From: Bromus sterilis | Taxonomy: Eukaryota > Streptophyta > Magnoliopsida > Poales > Poaceae | Length of the DNA: 64,000 bases | Assembly: GCA_950022295.1 (NCBI GenBank) | Contig: OX465595.1 | Location: forward strand, 66,796,770-66,860,769 | Direction of reading: 5' to 3' | Shown: positions 1-10,795 of the stretch, in pieces | Numbering within the stretch: the first letter of the stretch is position 1 | How the letters are laid out: each line of letters opens with the position of its first letter | Position numbers and translations under genes: made by a program | Notes under the pieces: generated by a model | Database searches by the model: none | What the model was told of the DNA's origin: nothing | Seen by the model: the letters and a program-made list of their open reading frames with translations, nothing else

Positions 1-698
1 CATGTATTCCATGGTATGTAAACAACCAGATATGTCCAATACTCCAAAGTTGTTGCGAGTATAGATACCAAAGTGATCAAAGAACTGATCATGGGACAAC
101 AGTGAAAAATGTCATTGAGTACTAAAGTAGCACTGATGACATGTTTTCTCGCAAGAAGAGATTATGAAGTACTTGTTGTAAGTAATTACATCGATACGGT
201 CTTCATCAATGCTCCATGCGATTTTCGATTTGAGTTAAAGTTTTTTTGTGTGTAATACACAATATGGTGGCACAGTAAGTTGGAATTGTTCATAACAGGT
301 TACTGTGGCGAAATTCTATAACAAATGGCTATGTATGTTGCTGCTTTAGAAGAAACAAAGAAAATGTTGAATCATATAGTTCATTCATGAACTTAGTATG
401 GTTCCAATATGGCTTTGGTCAATGGAACACTATTGAAGATAGTTGCTCCATAGCTCAGTCTGAGGAATCAATGTTCGACCAGTGATTCGCATATATACAA
501 AGCCAAGTCCACAAAAAATATGAATTTTGTGAAAGCGTGAAAACGCGAGGATATGCAAAGATACACACGGAGTTGAAGTTGTCAGATCCGTTGGACATCA
601 GGCTATACCACATGTGAAGCATATTTTACACCAGTATGCCATAGGTGTAAAGTGCATTAGCATTGACTAGATTATTGACTCTAGTGCAAGTGGGAGTC
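1..698 (+). mobile_element. 3' internal end of an Angela/BARE-like copia retrotransposon (degenerate)
   Basis: This is the tail of a copia interior running into its 3' LTR at 699. The last bases, about 676-698, end in a purine-rich GCAAGTGGGAGTC tract, which fits the polypurine tract position and sequence style of Angela/WIS/BARE elements. The rest is AT-rich and carries no open frame longer than a few tens of codons. I could not recognise an RNase H motif in it, so it is either the untranslated 3' region or decayed coding sequence. The start of the element lies outside the window. Family assignment rests on the LTR that follows. Confidence 0.7.
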
Positions 699-2031
699 TG
701 TAGGAGATATGCCCTAGAGGCAACAATAAATGTTATTATTTATCCCCATGTTCCTAATTATGTTTATATTCCATGCTATAACTGCTATGGTTCTCGAGTC
801 TGCAATAACCACGAGGCTCGGAGGAAGACTCATATGCACGTGTGGAATAATAAACGGATAAAATATATATTCCTAGTCTCGCCTCTAAGACTAGCTCAAG
901 TGTTGCATGATGGTTCTGTTTTCCTGATCATGGGCATGACTATGCCGGCAATTTTGAGGGCACAATGTTAGAACAACATTTGTGTTGAATCGACCCAGAT
1001 TGATGTTATGCTATGAGATACATTCGTCGCCAGTTAATGGATTATAACACAGAGAAAGTTGAGCGTTTGCATAATTCCTTAGACCATGAGAGTATCGAGT
1101 TCCTTCGTACTTGCTTCGTGAACTTTGGGGTTTGTTAAACGTCATCTGTAAAAGGGTGGCTATTACGGCGGCTTACGGGTTCACGGAAAAGTATGACAAG
1201 GAACTAGGTAGCTCAAGATTGGGATTTGCTCCTCCGTCGATGGAGAGATATTCTTCGGGCCCTCTCGGTGTTACGGTATCCACCATCGTCTGGCCAGACA
1301 CAGTGTGATTTGATCACAGGGATGCCGGAACGCGGGAACGAGAAAAGACAACAATACCAGTAACGAGGTAACTGGCATAGTGGACAAGTGTTGATCCACG
1401 GGGATGCCGATAAGTCTCACCTCGGGTATTTGTAACATATCGCGAAGCAACAGGAATAGCACACGGCAACTGGAGGTTCACTCGAATATTTATTCGTGTG
1501 GGTATAGGGGTAAATATGGGTGTCCACGGCTCCGATGTTGATCATTGATCGGAAAGTGTTCCGGGTCATGTCTATACTTCACCGAACCTATAGGGTCACA
1601 CGCTTAAGGGTCATCTATCTGCTGAATACTAGACAGGGAGTCTGAGAGAAAGTCACCGGAATGGTTTCGGAGAAAACGGAAAAGTTCCGGAAAGAGAACA
1701 CCGGAATAATTTCGGTAAAACCGAAAAGTTGTTTCGGAATATATCATTAAGTCAAAATGATTTCGGCACACGCCTGGAAATTCTTGGAGGGTGCCAGAAT
1801 TGTTCTGGGAACTTCTGGGATTTTTCCAGAGAGAAAAAACCGGAAATGTTCCGGAGCTGCCGGAACCGCTTTGGTTGCTTTTCGCAGATGAAAATCACTA
1901 ATCCGGAATTGTTTCGGAACGCGTCCAAAATCCTTTTAGTGGGTACTGGAATTTTTCTAAGACCTACGGAAAAGTTTTGGATTTTACGGTCACAGATAAA
2001 TGTCTTCATGAATAGTGGATACACTATTCAT

Positions 2032-2229
2032 GATGATGCAGGCGATGATGCAGCTTGCATGATGATGCAGGCGATGATGCAGCTTGCATGATGATGCAGG
2101 CGATGATGCAGCTTGCATGATGATGCAGGCGATGATGCAGCTTGCATGATGATGCAGGCGATGATGCAGCTTGCATGATGATGCAGGCGATGATGCAGCT
2201 TGCATGATGATGCAGGCAATGATGCAGTT
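2032..2229 (+). repeat. 29-bp minisatellite, about 7 tandem copies, in the LTR promoter region
   Basis: Seven head-to-tail copies start at 2032, 2061, 2090, 2119, 2148, 2177 and 2206. The unit is GATGATGCAGGCGATGATGC plus AGCTTGCAT, and contains the decamer GATGATGCAG twice. Copies 1-6 look identical and only the last is degraded (CAATGATGCAGTTTGG). The array ends about 40 bp upstream of the LTR TATA box. Open frames across it are by-products of the repeat. Confidence 0.95.
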
Positions 2230-2268
2230 TGGAGGGCATTTTGGGTTTTTCCCCATAGCCTCTCACCC

Positions 2269-2277
2269 TATAAATAG
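2269..2277 (+). promoter_or_regulatory. TATA box of the Angela-like LTR
   Basis: TATAAATAG within ACCCTATAAATAGGGGTGGAG, the standard core-promoter form of this LTR type, directly downstream of the minisatellite. Confidence 0.8.
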
Positions 2278-2513
2278 GGGTGGAGAGGGGTCTCTCAAAT
2301 CTGATCCAAGTTCTCACTTGAACTCTCAACAAGTGCCATTGCATGATCTGGCTTTCTTCTCTCCCTCCCACGAAATAGTTTCGTAGAGCCGAAAGGCTGT
2401 CTGGGTTCCGGCAGGAACTAGTTCTGGACGGCGAAGCCCTGCCGGATAGATGACACCGTATGTGTGCAACCCCGTAGAGAGGTCGTAGTTTCGATCTTTT
2501 GCCCGAGGGACTG

Positions 2514-2584
2514 TTCGAGGGTCCTCCCGAAGGGCTGTCCGAGTTACCGTTCAAGTTTCGAGGGTCCTCCCGAAGGGCTGTCCG
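2514..2584 (+). repeat. Direct repeat pair, 28 bp at a 43-bp period
   Basis: TTCGAGGGTCCTCCCGAAGG followed by GCTGTCCG occurs at 2514-2541 and again at 2557-2584. Looser GTCCGAGGGACTGTCCG-type copies continue to about 2635. It lies in the transcribed part of the LTR, downstream of the TATA box. Confidence 0.85.
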
Positions 2585-2838
2585 TGACATCGTCCGAGGG
2601 ACTGTCCGACCGCCTCTCGGAGCGCTGTCCGAGGAGCAGACAAGGGAGAACATCCTCGCGGTTGGGAGGTTGTAAATCCTAGCTGCGGGGGTCTGCACCA
2701 ACGATCTACATCGACTCTACTTCCGCTGCGCTACGAGTCGGTAACGATCAGATCAAAACCTTGTATGCAGTCTCCATAGTGGTCCTGGGCTGTTCGTAGT
2801 GCGGAATCTTTTTTTGTTTTCTGCCGCGTTCCCCTACA

Positions 2839-3144
2839 AGCGCCGCGCCAGGGATCCTCCTGGGGCCCTGGTGGGTCCACCCCCTTCCTTCCTTGGTGAT
2901 TCGGGAAGCTTCCGGGTCGCTGATTTTTTATATAATTTTTCCGGGATTTATTTGGAACTTTTAATGGCCGAAAAACCTGAAATACAAAAACAACAGAAAA
3001 CAGAAACTGGAAACTGGGTGCACTGGGTTAATAGGTTAGTCCAAATATGATAAAAAGTGTATAAAAGTTCAAGAAAAACATGGCAAAGTCACAAAAAACA
3101 TGCATGGAGCAAGCAGAAATTATAGATACGTTTGGGACGTATCA
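2839..3144 (-). mobile_element. LTR end of a second Athila-like element
   Basis: On the minus strand this starts TGATACGTCCCAAACGTATC at 3144 and follows the LTRs at 12351-13926 and 30187-31786: the same CTGTTTTCTG block, GTGCACCC...CCAGTTTCC and GGAAGCTTCC stretches, all with diverged bases. It is the 5' end of an LTR cut by the Angela-like insertion at 2838; the remainder lies left of the window. The next bases, GTGAG at 3145-3149, correspond to GGGTGAGTCACGGACAACG at about 59786 in the undisturbed copy of element A. The element therefore inserted into A's LTR with GTGAG as probable target duplication. Confidence 0.78.
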
Positions 3145-3860
3145 GTGAGTTGCGAACAACAACAGCGGCCAGGACCACCAGTACATCGGTGCCTACCCTG
3201 CCGTCCCACCAACTCTTGCGGTTACCAACAAGGTGAACCGTCTCCTTACCTTATCTCGCGTGTGCTCTTGGAAGAGCTCGACTTTCGTATTACAGGGTAT
3301 CTCACGACCAACGAGCAAGGACCAGGCCCATGATGGTATCCGCCTGTCCTGCCGTCCCGATACAATCCCTGTGCGGGCACCGTTGGGTCACCCGACTCCT
3401 TACCTGTAAGGACACTTGTTGATTCAAATGCCTACCATAAAGTGAAACCAGGAGGAATCATCCTCGATGGTACACTTGAAGAGGTTCGACCGAGACATCA
3501 TCGGAATGAACTAAAGAGGGATATCCTCATATCATCCCGGTGGTGCTACGCTACCGAGCCGGCGACAAGAGTGAAATACGAGTCCATCCACTCGTAAGTT
3601 AAAGTTGAAGCGACTCGGAGAGTCTCGCCGTTGTAGGTTCCCTTGGGCGTCTGCTCTGTACCGTACCTGTTGCAGTTATAATAAAATATTTCCGCGTCCA
3701 CTCCCAGAGTGATCACGGCCCGCTATCTAATCCTAGTTGACTAGCAATGCGCAGGGTTCACTACTGGATATAATATATATATATATATAATAGGCAGGAT
3801 AGGATAAAGAAAGGTACATTAAGGGGCGACAATGACAGGCTATGTAATTGAATAGGATTG
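3145..3860 (-). mobile_element. LARD element A, left LTR, part 1
   Basis: This aligns by eye with 59786-60500 in A's right LTR, from GGCCAGGACCACCAGTACAT to AATTGAATAGGATTG. It is the 3' LTR in element orientation (minus strand). It is interrupted on the left by the Athila-like insertion and on the right by the solo LTR at 3861. It holds a short AT microsatellite near 3772-3792. No coding sequence is recognised. Confidence 0.85.
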
Positions 3861-4585
3861 TGTAACATCCCGATGCTCGGAATGTAAAATAATTTCAAAA
3901 AAATAGGGCCAGAAAATTTCGTTTGTTTATTTGGTTAATAAAAGCTTAAATTATTATGTTTCTAATTGGAGGATTTAAATTGAAATAATGCAAACTTAAA
4001 TTAAGATTTATGTTTTATTGTTCTGTTTTCGCCAAGTTTTTTTTTCTTTGGCATATTAAATTATGCGCATTTGTATTTTGAAATTTTATTTGGTTTTTAT
4101 TAGATCTTCTATTTTTATATTTTTGTTTTAGGGAATAATCTAATTCCTTTCCTCTAATAAACTTTATCCAAAATTCTCTAGCACGGTATCTTTTAAAAAC
4201 ATTTTCTATGTGAAGCCTACATCTTTGTTTATTCAACCCGATTGGGCTTAGCTCAATATGTTTTTCTTTTCTTTCCTCATTCCCTTTTGCACATGGGCCC
4301 AGCCCATTTGCTTCACGTGATGAGTGACAGCGTTCCTTCTTCTTCATCTTTCTCGTGAACGCACTCGCACAGAAGAAGAAAGGCCGTGGCCGTTCCTCTC
4401 TTTCTCTCTTGCCCCATTAATTTCTTCTCCGTTTCAGCTTGCCATCAACACAAAAGTTACTCCCCATTCAACGAAGAACTCATTCAGGCAATTTATTTCA
4501 CGTATTATGGCCTTAATCTTCCACTAGAAACTAATGCACCGAATGTCAATGGATGACATTGAATCTTCGATCTCCCTCCACAGCC

Positions 4586-4593
4586 TATAAAAG
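4586..4593 (+). promoter_or_regulatory. TATA box in solo LTR
   Basis: TATAAAAG in CAGCCTATAAAAGGAGGAGC, followed by a CT-rich leader (CTCTCTCCTTACTCCTCC). It is about 725 bp into the LTR and 175 bp before the donor-like GTGAGT. Confidence 0.75.
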
Positions 4594-4762
4594 GAGGAGC
4601 TGAGGTGAGCCTCACGCGTCTCTCTCCTTACTCCTCCACTTTCGTTCTTAAACTTTGTCCAGAGATGCTATGTGCTGTTCATAATCTTGCGCTAAAGCTA
4701 CGCGTACATTTTCTTATTTGACTCAGTTTGTTTGAGTTCATCGCATCGTTCCCTCGTCCATG

Positions 4763-7250
4763 GTGAGTATTTTTTCGATTCCTTTTCCAGCCGTGTCCCC
4801 TCCAACCGTTGACATCCATTAGACATCATGCGTCAACCTATTTCTATCGTTGTCTAAGCTCATCCAAAAATAAGCGTCGTTCGATGGCATTAGCTTGTCT
4901 CTCTAGTTTCTATCCGTTGAATGATCTTGTGTTCAATATGAGAATTGTAGCCCTATGGTGAATTTAGATCGCTAGTTCCATCAATCAAAATTTTAGTGTT
5001 TATTAAAGTCGTTTTTGGCCAAGATCGATTAAATTGTGTGTTAATATGTGTTTATCATATGTTTGTGATATGTCTAGGAATACATAGTTTGTCTTTATAA
5101 TTTTTGTGTGACGTGTGTTTTACTAGATTTATTTGTTTAACCGATTACGGTTAAGTAAATATTGTTTAACATGTTGATATTTTTCGTTGATCCTATGCAA
5201 CTGCATCATATGCTTCTTTATTAGGATTTGTGAATAATTTCCATGTGTAGATTTATGTATGATTATTTTCAGATTTGTTTGATTATAAAATATTGCATGT
5301 TTTATTTTTATTCTTATGTAGCATGAAGATGTTGGTATGATTGATATTTTCTTGTACATCCATGTAAGATCTGTGTTTTATATAGACAAAATCATGTCGG
5401 GCCTATTGTTGTTGTTTGTCAATCTAGTTATTTATTTTTCCGTTCCCTTATAGTAGTTGTCGTGAATCGATATGTCTAATTAGAATATAGCCATTCTTGC
5501 GGTATATTGCTTGTTGTAGGCATACTATTAGCGTCTAGCTTTTTGTTGTGTTATTAAATATAGTTCATATGTTGTATCGTGTTATTATCTTCTTTATAAA
5601 TTATGTAGTCCGTTCTTTGCATGCGTACAAATTTTGGTGAATGTTCGCCATCCTTATAATTTCATAGGATTGTTTATGTCTTTGCCTTGTTTATCAAATC
5701 ATGAAATACTTCATGTCTTGATTATTTTATTTTGCTTAGCATGGTGATATATCTTAGATTTTGTTACATATTCATCTTTATACATGTTGCATGTTTGATT
5801 TATTGATTCTAAATCATGCCATGTCTATGTAGATGTTTATATATTTTTGTATGTATTGTTGCATAGTTTCTTTATGCTAGATGTTATGAAATGATTTCTT
5901 GTGTGATAGCAAATACATCGTGGTTCTTTGCCGCATATCATATTATTGCCTAGATGATCCTCTTATTTTGTAGATGATTATTATGCTAGATTTCATTGTT
6001 GGTTTGTGCCATTCTTAGATTATTAGTGTTACATATAGTTATGCTTGTGGCATATAACTTAGTTTATTATATCTTGTTAATTATCATGTGTGATTATTTA
6101 TTCTAGTTTATTCGCATGTCATGTTGGCACTAGCTCTTAGTCAAATTCATGTTTTGATTCTATCTTGTTTTGTGTTACAAATTGCTAGTTAGTATTACAA
6201 GCGCATGGTTATTGTTAGCCTTCACTTTGTAGTTTTACATGTTAGTAATTTCTTGATCTCGTACATTGTTTATTTGAGTAATTTGTTCTTTATCAATAAC
6301 ATGCCATGTTGTTGTGATTTTATAACTAGAATGTATTGCATGTGTATCAACTCACATCTTGTATGATACCTACTTGTTATATATTTATTGATTAAGTGTA
6401 GATCGTACTAAATAGAAATGCATGTTATCATGTTCATGCTATTATATTACATGTTGATTTCGTTGATGCCATGATCTAGTTGTTTACTTGCCTACATGCT
6501 TATTATGATTTCTCACTGTGCGTATATGTTATTTCTAGCATGCTAGTGTTGTGTGATAATGCAACGCTTTCTTATTCTTACATGTCATAACTGGTAATTT
6601 AGAGTTGGGTGATATTTTCATGCTTGATCTTTATGTTGGTTGATATGAACTAAGTTCCATGTGTTGATGCCATTGTGTTTGTTATATAATAGTTTCCTAT
6701 ATAGTTATTCGAGATGTGTAGTGAGCACTACTAGCTGCTAGTATCATAGTTCTTATTAGAACGTTAGTATTGATCGTTGAGTCTTCCTTGGCCATATCAA
6801 TCCAAACCTTGCATATTCATTGAATCCTCTCAACTTACCTTCCCTATCATGTTATTCCATTTCGGAATATCCATCTTGATCAATATCTTGCTATCCATCC
6901 AATCTTAATTTCTTGTGGATGTTATTTGGAATTACTTTTTCTTTGGTATTTATTTGTTTTCATTTGTTATCATTACAACGAGTAGGGAGTGACGTTATTG
7001 GACATGGACAAACTCAAGTTACTGAAGATGGAATCAACAACGAAGGCATGCCTCCCTCTTTGATCATGTTTATCCTATGTTTTACAAAATTGCATTGTAT
7101 TTTGTAACCACTATATGCATGCTATTTTATCTCGTAGCTAGCGTGTCGATTGACACATTACCCTGATCCGCTTGTCGCCTATTACTTGACACCTGAGTAG
7201 AAATATATAGTAATCTAGTAGAGCATAAATGCTTAGCCATGCTAATTATT
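4763..7250 (+). other. Intron-like T-rich stretch inside the solo LTR
   Basis: From GTGAGTATTTTTTCG at 4763 the sequence becomes strongly T-rich with many TTGTTT, TTTTAT and ATGTTG runs and no long open frame. This continues until about 7250, where composition returns to mixed. Grass introns have this composition, and GTGAGT is a strong plant donor. I could not pick a single acceptor, so the right edge is approximate. Confidence 0.4.
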
Positions 7251-8456
7251 CTATAGGTGCTTATCTAAATGATCTTCGGATCATTAACGCTTGAAACTTG
7301 TTACTGAGCTTGCTAAGCTAGGCCGGTTGGCCATTGTTGACTTCCTCTACTCTCTTCTACTCTGGGTGAACTTACCATCTAAATACTGGCGCAGGCGACA
7401 GCTAGATACGGGATTGAAGGAGCGATTGGCTGCCCTTCACGAGGTGAAGGGGGCAATCCGTCGTCCGTGCCGCATGAGGCCCAATAAGTCTTGGATTTGA
7501 AGATTGTGACAACCGTACAACCACATGCTATATGGGCACTGGCTTGGTTAATTAGTTAGTTCATCCTTATTATGGTCATCGCCGTACCGCAGATGGGATT
7601 GCTGCCTTGCGAGGAGAACCCCGGCACAAAAGGGGGCAAGGACTGTGAACTGCGGTTACTACCTTGTGAAACCTAGTGGGCATGGCATAGTAAGGGTGGG
7701 TATAATGAAAGACCTCGTCACAATCTCCCTGCCGGTATACAAAATAGTGTACTACGTCAGCGACGGCTGGTGGCAACAAGACGAGATTGTGTCGTGTGGG
7801 TAAAGGGTACAAACTCTGCAGAGTGTAAAACTATTCGAATAGCCGTGTCCACGGTCATGGACGACACATGAATCTTTCTTGACATACGGGAACCTGTCTT
7901 GCTTATTCCCTCTTTGCCCCTATTCTTGGAACCTATGAAGGATGTGAGTGGATCGAGGATCCTCACCTTGATGAAAGTTATGATGGAAAATTCTTGTTTT
8001 CGTCTAAAACCACTTATCAAACTATTATGCTTTTTGAAACAAAATTAGCTTTTATGAAAAAGAACCATACAACCTTCCTTTGAAGCCTCATGTAGTTATT
8101 AGGGCCTTTCCCGGGAGGCATGTTGAGTACGAAATGTACTCATGGCAATAATTTTGTTGAACAGAGTTCCATGAAGACGAATGTGATGATTACGACTACT
8201 ATGGCGATCCGTAGGAGTGAGGTCACGTGAACTACATCGACTTCCTGTGGCTGAGATGGAGTCCCTACGCATTTTACTTTCCGTTGTTTCCTGATTGTAA
8301 TAAATTTATATCTATACCTTATGGCAAGTTATGCTACTTGTAAAACATTTTTGTACTCTACAATGATAGCATTTCGCTGTGTTGTCAACAATGATCTTGG
8401 GGTTGACAATTAAACACAGGAGGGTCTGGAAATTATTTCCGGGTTCTCACAGATTG

Positions 8457-10795
8457 TAACGTAGCAGCAGCAGCAATGCCTAGTGCAAGAAATGTACGGA
8501 AAGATAAGCGATATCCGGGGAACAAAAATGGCTCTGCTTGCCTGGAAGCTCGACAGTAGGGGTACGGTCGTCGATGAGGTAGTCGAACATAGCAACGTCG
8601 GCGGCGGTAGCGGTATCGAGGTCTATCGAATAAGAAGGGGGGAACAATAAATACACGACAATAATAGCAATACAAATACAATACATGGCAGACGCATTGT
8701 GAACGGTGTTCTAACGTAGTACAAAGTTCTATGCTCCGAGCGGGCATTCATCCGGGGACGAAATACCGGCTCCGGGTGATTACCGACAGACGGCCCGAAG
8801 GGGGAATGTCTCGTGTTTGTTGTGTTAGAGGGGGGTGGTAGACATACGGATAACTTATTCCTATTCGTTATATTTTTTTGTTCAATTTTCATGTATAAAG
8901 TTTTTGAATCTGACTTACGGTTTAAAAGATATCTAAATTCAATGTTTAAATCAATTTAAATGAATTTTTGAATTTCTTTTATCCACAACAGTGGAGTTTG
9001 ACTGGTAAACTGACAAGGGGGACCCACATGTCAGCCTCTCGATATTAAAACAATTCATTTTATTAATTAACTGAAGTGGGGCCCACCTGTCATACACTGA
9101 TTATTTTGATTAACTCATTTAACTTAATCTCCTACAGGTGGGCCCCAGCTGTCAGTGAGAGAGGCAACTAAAAGTTTTATTAATTTAAATAAATGGCCCA
9201 GGGCCCACATGTCATAGACCCAAAGGTTTATTCCCTGCTAATTAAACAGAGATAATTAGTTAGGGGGTGGGGGGCCACCCGTAAGTGACTGGGGTTACAA
9301 TTGGTTTTATTAGCACGGGGCATCTGCCAGAGGGCACGCCGCCGACAAACTGTGCCACGGCGGCGACGTCAATTTTGGCGAGGGGGGGGGGGCCCAGCAG
9401 GTGCGAGGCTGCGCGCGGCTGGGCAAGGCGGGCGGGGCGGCCGAGGGCGTGGCCAGCACGCAGCGGGTGCACGACCAGGTCACGGGGAGCGCGGCCTCGG
9501 TGTCGCCTATAGGGACCACGGCGAGGTCCTGCGGCCGACTCCGGCGACCAAAACGCCAACGGACGGGTCGAATCGAACGTGGCATTCCTCGCGCGCCCAT
9601 ATTTGCAAAGAAAATGGGCGGGGGCCACCTCAAATGACGACGGCGGCGACTTGCGCGACGGCCGGAGCGTGGTACTACGGGGACGGGGACACAGAGCACC
9701 CAAAGGAGCACGAGGAAGGGGGAAACGGAGTAGAGCTCACCGTGGAGCTCACTAGCTTCTTGGGGAGGCGCTGGGAGGGCTTGGTGGCCGAAATTTCCGG
9801 CAAGGCAGAGCAACCATGGTGAGGGGTGCGGCCCGATTCCGGTGATGCGGGGCGTCCGGGCTCGATTCCCCTTTCGAGCTGGCGTAGGCGAGGACCAAGC
9901 GGCGGTAGGACACGACGACTTTGGATAGGGGTGCGCAGTGGCCGCGCGAGCTCATGAGCCCGCAGCCATGGTGCCTTCAAGTGTGAGGTGGAAGACGAGG
10001 GCGAGGGGAAGAAAAGATCTAGCGTCGTCCACGGGGGTCACGGGCTCGTTCTTATCCAAAGGGTGGGCACTATCGCGGCTGGCTGTCGATCTGTGAATGG
10101 AGGGCGTCATGGCGTGCGTGCAGCATGCGTTTGCTCGACAAGAAGGAGCAGTGGGAGGAGTAAGAAGAGTATAGGGTTGGGCTGGGCCTGGTGGGGTTGC
10201 CCTAGGCGTAGATTAGGGATTTCGCATTTTTGCATTTCTTTTCTGCTACTTTTGTTTTATATTCTATTTGGCTATTTTGGTATTTAATAAAATGTTCCAC
10301 TGGACCTACTAATCATTTTGCATTATTTTGTATTACTATAAAAAGTCTTGTCTCCAAATAGGTTCATTTAAATATCATATAAAATACAAATGATTAAATA
10401 GGGCTCCCGTAGCTACTGTTTTGAGTTATTTAAGTTACTTAAACATTTTAGTAAATTTCCATTTCTATATTTTCTTGGCCTACTGATTTTTAGTCAATTT
10501 TATAAATATTTTCAAATAAATTTTGATGCAACTTTTATATACCACTATTATTTAATTTTTCCTAGGGGCAATTTAATATCCATCAGTTATTGGTTTTAAT
10601 TATTTTAGTTGCTTTGGGATCATGACAACAGTAAGAACATTTTTGTTTAATCAATTGAAGAAGTTTTATCTTGAGTGGCATCAGTATTTTTAATTTAAGT
10701 TGAATTATTTCCTTAATGCATTTTTATGAGGATGATCATGGTGACAATGTAACCTAATTACCTTAACGACATGACTAAGATCTGGGGGAGTTACA
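8457..10795 (-). mobile_element. LARD element A, left LTR, part 2
   Basis: This continues A's 3' LTR after the solo-LTR insertion and matches 60490-62863 in the right LTR at an estimated 90 percent or so. On the minus strand the LTR starts at 10795 with TGTAACTCCCCCAGATC. A GC-rich leader occupies about 9260-10220, where minus-strand GGTGAGCTC forms a donor-like site near 9740. Several 75-170 codon frames here overlap on both strands and follow GC content rather than any protein family, so I do not call them. Confidence 0.85.

Larger units (their letters stand above)
699..2838 (+). mobile_element. 3' LTR of Angela/BARE-like copia element
   Basis: The LTR begins TGTAGGAGATATGCCCTAGA, matching the TGTTGGAAATATGCCCTAGAGG type start of Triticeae Angela/WIS LTRs. 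It ends CGTTCCCCTACA, close to the usual CGTTCCCCAACA end. It contains the familiar internal phrase CATAATTCCTTAGACCATGA near 1071-1090. At about 2.14 kb it is longer than the roughly 1.7-1.8 kb I expect for this family, partly because of a minisatellite at 2032-2229. The TATA box is at 2269-2277. Between 1650 and 1990 there are many CCGGAA/TTCCGG and TTTCGG motifs. The element landed inside the end of an Athila-like LTR (2839-3144). The target duplication cannot be checked because the left flank is outside the window. Confidence 0.82.
3861..8451 (+). mobile_element. Solo LTR of a gypsy-type retrotransposon, 4.59 kb
   Basis: It starts TGTAACATCCCGATGCTCGG and ends GGGTTCTCACA, with duplications GATTG at 3856-3860 and 8452-8456. 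The flanks rejoin exactly to give the sequence seen intact near 60490. No interior, PBS or polypurine tract is present, so this is a solo LTR left by LTR-LTR recombination. A TATA box is at 4586-4593 and a donor-like ATGGTGAGTATT follows at 4761. A long T-rich, intron-like stretch runs to about 7250. Palindrome CTATTCGAATAG is at 7831-7842, inverted GAGTACGAAATGTACTC at 8125-8141, a short acidic reading segment ends at 8214, and AATAAA is at 8299. The architecture parallels the Tekay LTR at 38006-42078, although the sequences otherwise differ. Confidence 0.9.

Noticed and set aside
2032..2229. Regular short repeats that might suggest a CRISPR array
   Set aside because: Copies are directly tandem with no unique spacers, and the context is a plant LTR promoter.
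2024..2701. 225-codon minus-strand frame with a His/Ser-rich repeat
   Set aside because: Produced by the 29-bp minisatellite read backwards; no start context or family.
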